Shown: piece after piece, positions 61,485 to 64,000 of the stretch
Layout of the letters: each line of letters opens with the position of its first letter
Position numbering within the stretch: position 1 is the stretch's first letter
From: Eonycteris spelaea
Taxonomy: Eukaryota; Chordata; Mammalia; Chiroptera; Pteropodidae
DNA: 64,000 bases
Assembly (NCBI GenBank): GCA_003508835.1
Contig: PUFA01000286.1
Location: 310,001 to 374,000 of the forward strand
Direction of reading: 5' to 3'
Notes under the pieces: model-generated
Told to the model about the DNA's origin: nothing
The model's input: the letters and a program-made list of their open reading frames with translations, nothing else
Databases searched by the model: none
Made by a program: the position numbers and the translations under genes

Positions 61485-63158
61485 CTACACAAAGAAAACC
61501 AAAACAATAATGAGAAGCCTCAGGATAATAACCTCCATATATTTAGTGCTTATATCTAATTCTTTTAATGAATCTCTGAAATGTGCATTAGTCTCTGCAT
61601 TGCTTTCAGAATTCTCAAGGGAAATTAAAAGCTGGTGAGATTAAAGGTGAAGAGATGAAATTACTAGCCAACTTCACATAACTGGTGAGAATCAGAATTA
61701 AGGTTTACAGTCAGGACTTTTAATTTAAAGCTCTTTTTTTTTTCTCCTATATTTAACTAGTCACACCAGTGCTGTATGTGAAAATGTAGAAGTAGAGACC
61801 AGAGAACTGGTACTTCAGGCAATTTCTTCACACTTCATTATAGATAAATAAGTATGTGTTGGGTGGGCAACTTTCTGCAGGAGGTGTGGAACAAGAGGTG
61901 CCTGGCTGATTTAATCTATTCAATTTAATAAGAAATCTTGAGTCATCTGAATTAGTTACCTTCTAACTGTGCTGAGCAAACACTTGGTGCTTTTCCTGAC
62001 ACTGGAAAGATAGAGGAACCCCAGAGACTCACATTATGCCTTGGTTAAATAAGAGTGAGACTAAAACACGCAGAAAGTATGGCTTTTCAACTTCTATGTC
62101 CCAGAAACACAAGTTTCAAAGAATATACACTATATGGCTGAAAGAAAATGTCATGGATAGGTATGCCATGATTACATGGATCCAATCTGATTGACCAACT
62201 CAGCTACCAAGAGGACCCAATGTTTCATATGTCTTTCTTGAGTCTGAACTGCAAGTTCCTGTCAGAATAGATTAAAACCCAGAAATTCTGACTCAAAATC
62301 TTATCTTTGGATGACCGAAGAAGCTCACCTATCACAACTTAGACCTTATTTTGGAAAACAATAGGCAAATTAAGTGTTACAAAATCAAATGTATTTTTCC
62401 AATGATTAAACATTTTTAGAGCTTTTTATTTTTTTAAAAAAAGTTTTTAGTTGGGGAGAAGTATAAAAAGAAGTACAGAAATAGAAATTAACAGGCAGTA
62501 ATTAGTATGGCTTCATGGCTCCTCAAAATTCCTCCTGCGGTCATATTCATTCGCTTTTACTGAAGCCAATTTATTCAACTGAAATAAATAACCAGATGGA
62601 CCATGACTGGGGCGGAAGCTATTATATCAGCCCTATTGCCAAAACTCCAGCATTGCCCTTGTTCCTAGCTTTTCTTGGGCTTGGTTGTTCAGTTTTTTTC
62701 TTTGGTTTTAAAACCTGTGTCAATGTCAGTGTTTGTCCAATAATAGATTTCCTCTCTCTTTTTCTCTTTTCCTAAGTAAGCCAGTCAGAGGTGGGAGTGG
62801 TGGTGGTGGGGATGGTATAAATAAAACAAGGACTTGATAAATAATCCAGACCACTCTCCTCATTTTATAACAGCAGGCTCTGAAGCTCAGGTAGGTTAAA
62901 TTGCTTATCTATGCCACATAAACAGAGACAGAGTTGATTCTAAAACTGAGATCTACTCATAGACCAACACTGCATTAGTAATTGAAAAAAGTTTCTAAGG
63001 TGACAACCAACACTAAATAGCTGAGTATTAAAGTTGAAGAATACTTGCAATACAAATATTTCCAGAATTTAAAGAAAAAAAATCCAAGTTATAACAAGTG
63101 CCACTAGAGAATTACATCCCCCAAAATTGAAAGATCAATGACTTTCCCCATGACATAC
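61485..63158. other. CPB2 intron 5
   Basis: One MIR fragment (62860-62975). The open frame at 62515-62775 ends in a hydrophobic stretch but has no known homologue that I recognise. Otherwise nothing. Confidence 0.55.
62860..62975 (+). repeat. MIR fragment
   Basis: 'tcctcattttataacagcag' followed by 'aggttaaattgcttatctat' and 'gattctaaaactgagatcta'. Confidence 0.55.
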
Positions 63159-63260
63159 CTTTAAAACATAAAGTGGACGCTTCTCATATGAGGATCCAAT
63201 GTGAATTTTTTCAACCATATCAGGATACCGCTCAGTAATAACTTCAATCCAAGAATAGAT
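63159..63260 (-). CDS. CPB2: CPB2 exon 5 (start of catalytic domain)
   Basis: Encodes IYSWIEVITERYPDMVEK then IHIGSSYEKRPLYVLK, 34 codons, bounded by TGATAG|ATCTAT and AAG|GTATGT. The sequence corresponds to the first helix and strand of the mature carboxypeptidase, shortly after the thrombin activation site (encoded upstream, outside the window). It is strongly similar to human YSWIEFITERHPDMLTK. In frame with exon 6. Confidence 0.95.
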
Positions 63261-64000
63261 CTATCAAAATGGAAAAAAGCAATCAGTCACAGAGCAAGTG
63301 CAAAGCATTTCCCTGACCAAAGGAAACAGACAACATCTTCGAGGGAAGGAGAGCTCTCTAAAACCTCTGTATGTAGGAAGAATGAAGAACTAAAACACTT
63401 GAAGCAGTATGTTCCTTCTGCTGGTTAGGAAAACTCAATAAAATTAAGTTTTGAAAAGTATTAAGGTTTAGAGAAAGAGTAGAAAAATACTGAGAAACTT
63501 ATGACAAAGCAGGAAAAGTTCATCTTTAAAGTATGTCTCCTAAGAGTTACTTTTTTATAGCCTCATCAAATCAAATCCCTGCCCCTATGTATGAAATCCT
63601 CTTTGCCATTAATTCAAGAGTTCACTTTTATATGGGACTTTTTTTTTTAATTCAATTTTCAGGAGTAACCTAAGGAAGCCTGGGTACCACCTTTGTATAG
63701 GATAAATGGCAGTGCCATTATTTTCCACTAAAGACCTGTGCATTCACAATAAGATCTGGGAAATTATGAGAGGCAAAAGTGAGTACGATTTGGAGAAAAA
63801 AAAAATTCTCTTTTACCTTGAGAAGGAATTTGATTCCAGACCTCTTTCCTGGGTGGAAGTCTAGTGGTATTTGTGATTCTGTCAAGATTATACTGGAAGG
63901 GCAAATTAAAAACTCCAGGCCTGACTTTAAGCTAGCATCTACTTCAAAGCTGGTGTTGGAAGATGTAACTTGCTCATGTTTCAATGTAGACCAACTTCTA
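63261..64000. other. CPB2 intron 4 (partial)
   Basis: No exon was recognised between 63261 and the window edge. The 88-codon minus-strand open frame at 63718-63984 does not match the CPB2 activation peptide. Confidence 0.6.

Larger units (their letters stand above)
41500..64000 (-). other. CPB2: CPB2 gene, 3' part (exons 5-11)
   Basis: Gene-level entry; the transcript end is approximate and exons 1-4 lie beyond the right edge. CPB2 encodes procarboxypeptidase B2 (TAFI), a liver-secreted M14 zinc metallocarboxypeptidase. Thrombin-thrombomodulin activates it, and it removes C-terminal Lys/Arg from fibrin, damping plasmin generation; it also trims bradykinin and C3a/C5a. Seven exons with consensus splice sites join into a single intact frame of 295 codons, aligned without gaps to residues 129-423 of the human protein as remembered. 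The signal peptide and most of the activation peptide are missing only because they lie outside the window. Gene order CPB2 then ZC3H13, both on the same strand, matches human. Confidence 0.96.

Noticed and set aside
63718..63984. Candidate upstream CPB2 exon (88-codon open frame)
   Set aside because: It does not resemble the TAFI activation peptide and lacks a convincing pair of splice sites in frame with exon 5.
1..64000. CRISPR array, operon or other prokaryotic system
   Set aside because: The window is mammalian. Direct repeats seen are microsatellites, SINE tails and target duplications only.

Overview
This is mammalian nuclear DNA and almost certainly comes from an Old World fruit bat (Pteropodidae). 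It has AT-rich introns, spliced genes, one CpG island and many L1, HAL1, MaLR, ERV and MIR repeats. The lineage call rests on two copies of a 5S rRNA-derived SINE of the MEG type and one tRNA-derived SINE. The MEG families are described from megabats only. Species cannot be named from this sequence.

Two protein-coding genes lie head-to-tail on the minus strand. The right part (about 41.5-64 kb) holds the 3' seven coding exons of CPB2 (carboxypeptidase B2, also called TAFI or procarboxypeptidase U). They encode residues 129-423 in human numbering, through the stop codon, and the reading frame is intact. The left part (1 to about 41.3 kb) holds the 5' end of ZC3H13, the CCCH zinc-finger scaffold of the nuclear m6A methyltransferase complex. 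It comprises a CpG-island promoter with a non-coding first exon near 41 kb, the start-codon exon at 35.5 kb and five more coding exons down to 4.6 kb. The 3' end of CPB2 lies within roughly a kilobase upstream of the ZC3H13 promoter. The two genes are not functionally linked: one is a liver-made plasma zymogen that slows fibrinolysis, the other a ubiquitous nuclear RNA-modification factor.

The introns carry a near-full-length decayed L1 (5.7-12.0 kb, +) and two HAL1-like elements (about 0.4-3.2 kb, +; 13.9-17.1 kb, -). The first HAL1 is split by a solo class II ERV LTR with a 6-bp target duplication. Other repeats include several truncated L1s, one with a perfect 15-bp duplication, an MLT1A-type LTR, an ERVL-type LTR split by a MEG SINE, an LTR-like composite, and old DNA-transposon MITEs.

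The most noteworthy signal is that four of six ZC3H13 coding exons carry small indels, mostly in A or C runs, with few substitutions and intact splice sites. The seven CPB2 exons carry none. I read this as local assembly error in the left half of the window rather than gene loss. I found no CRISPR array, operon or other new system.
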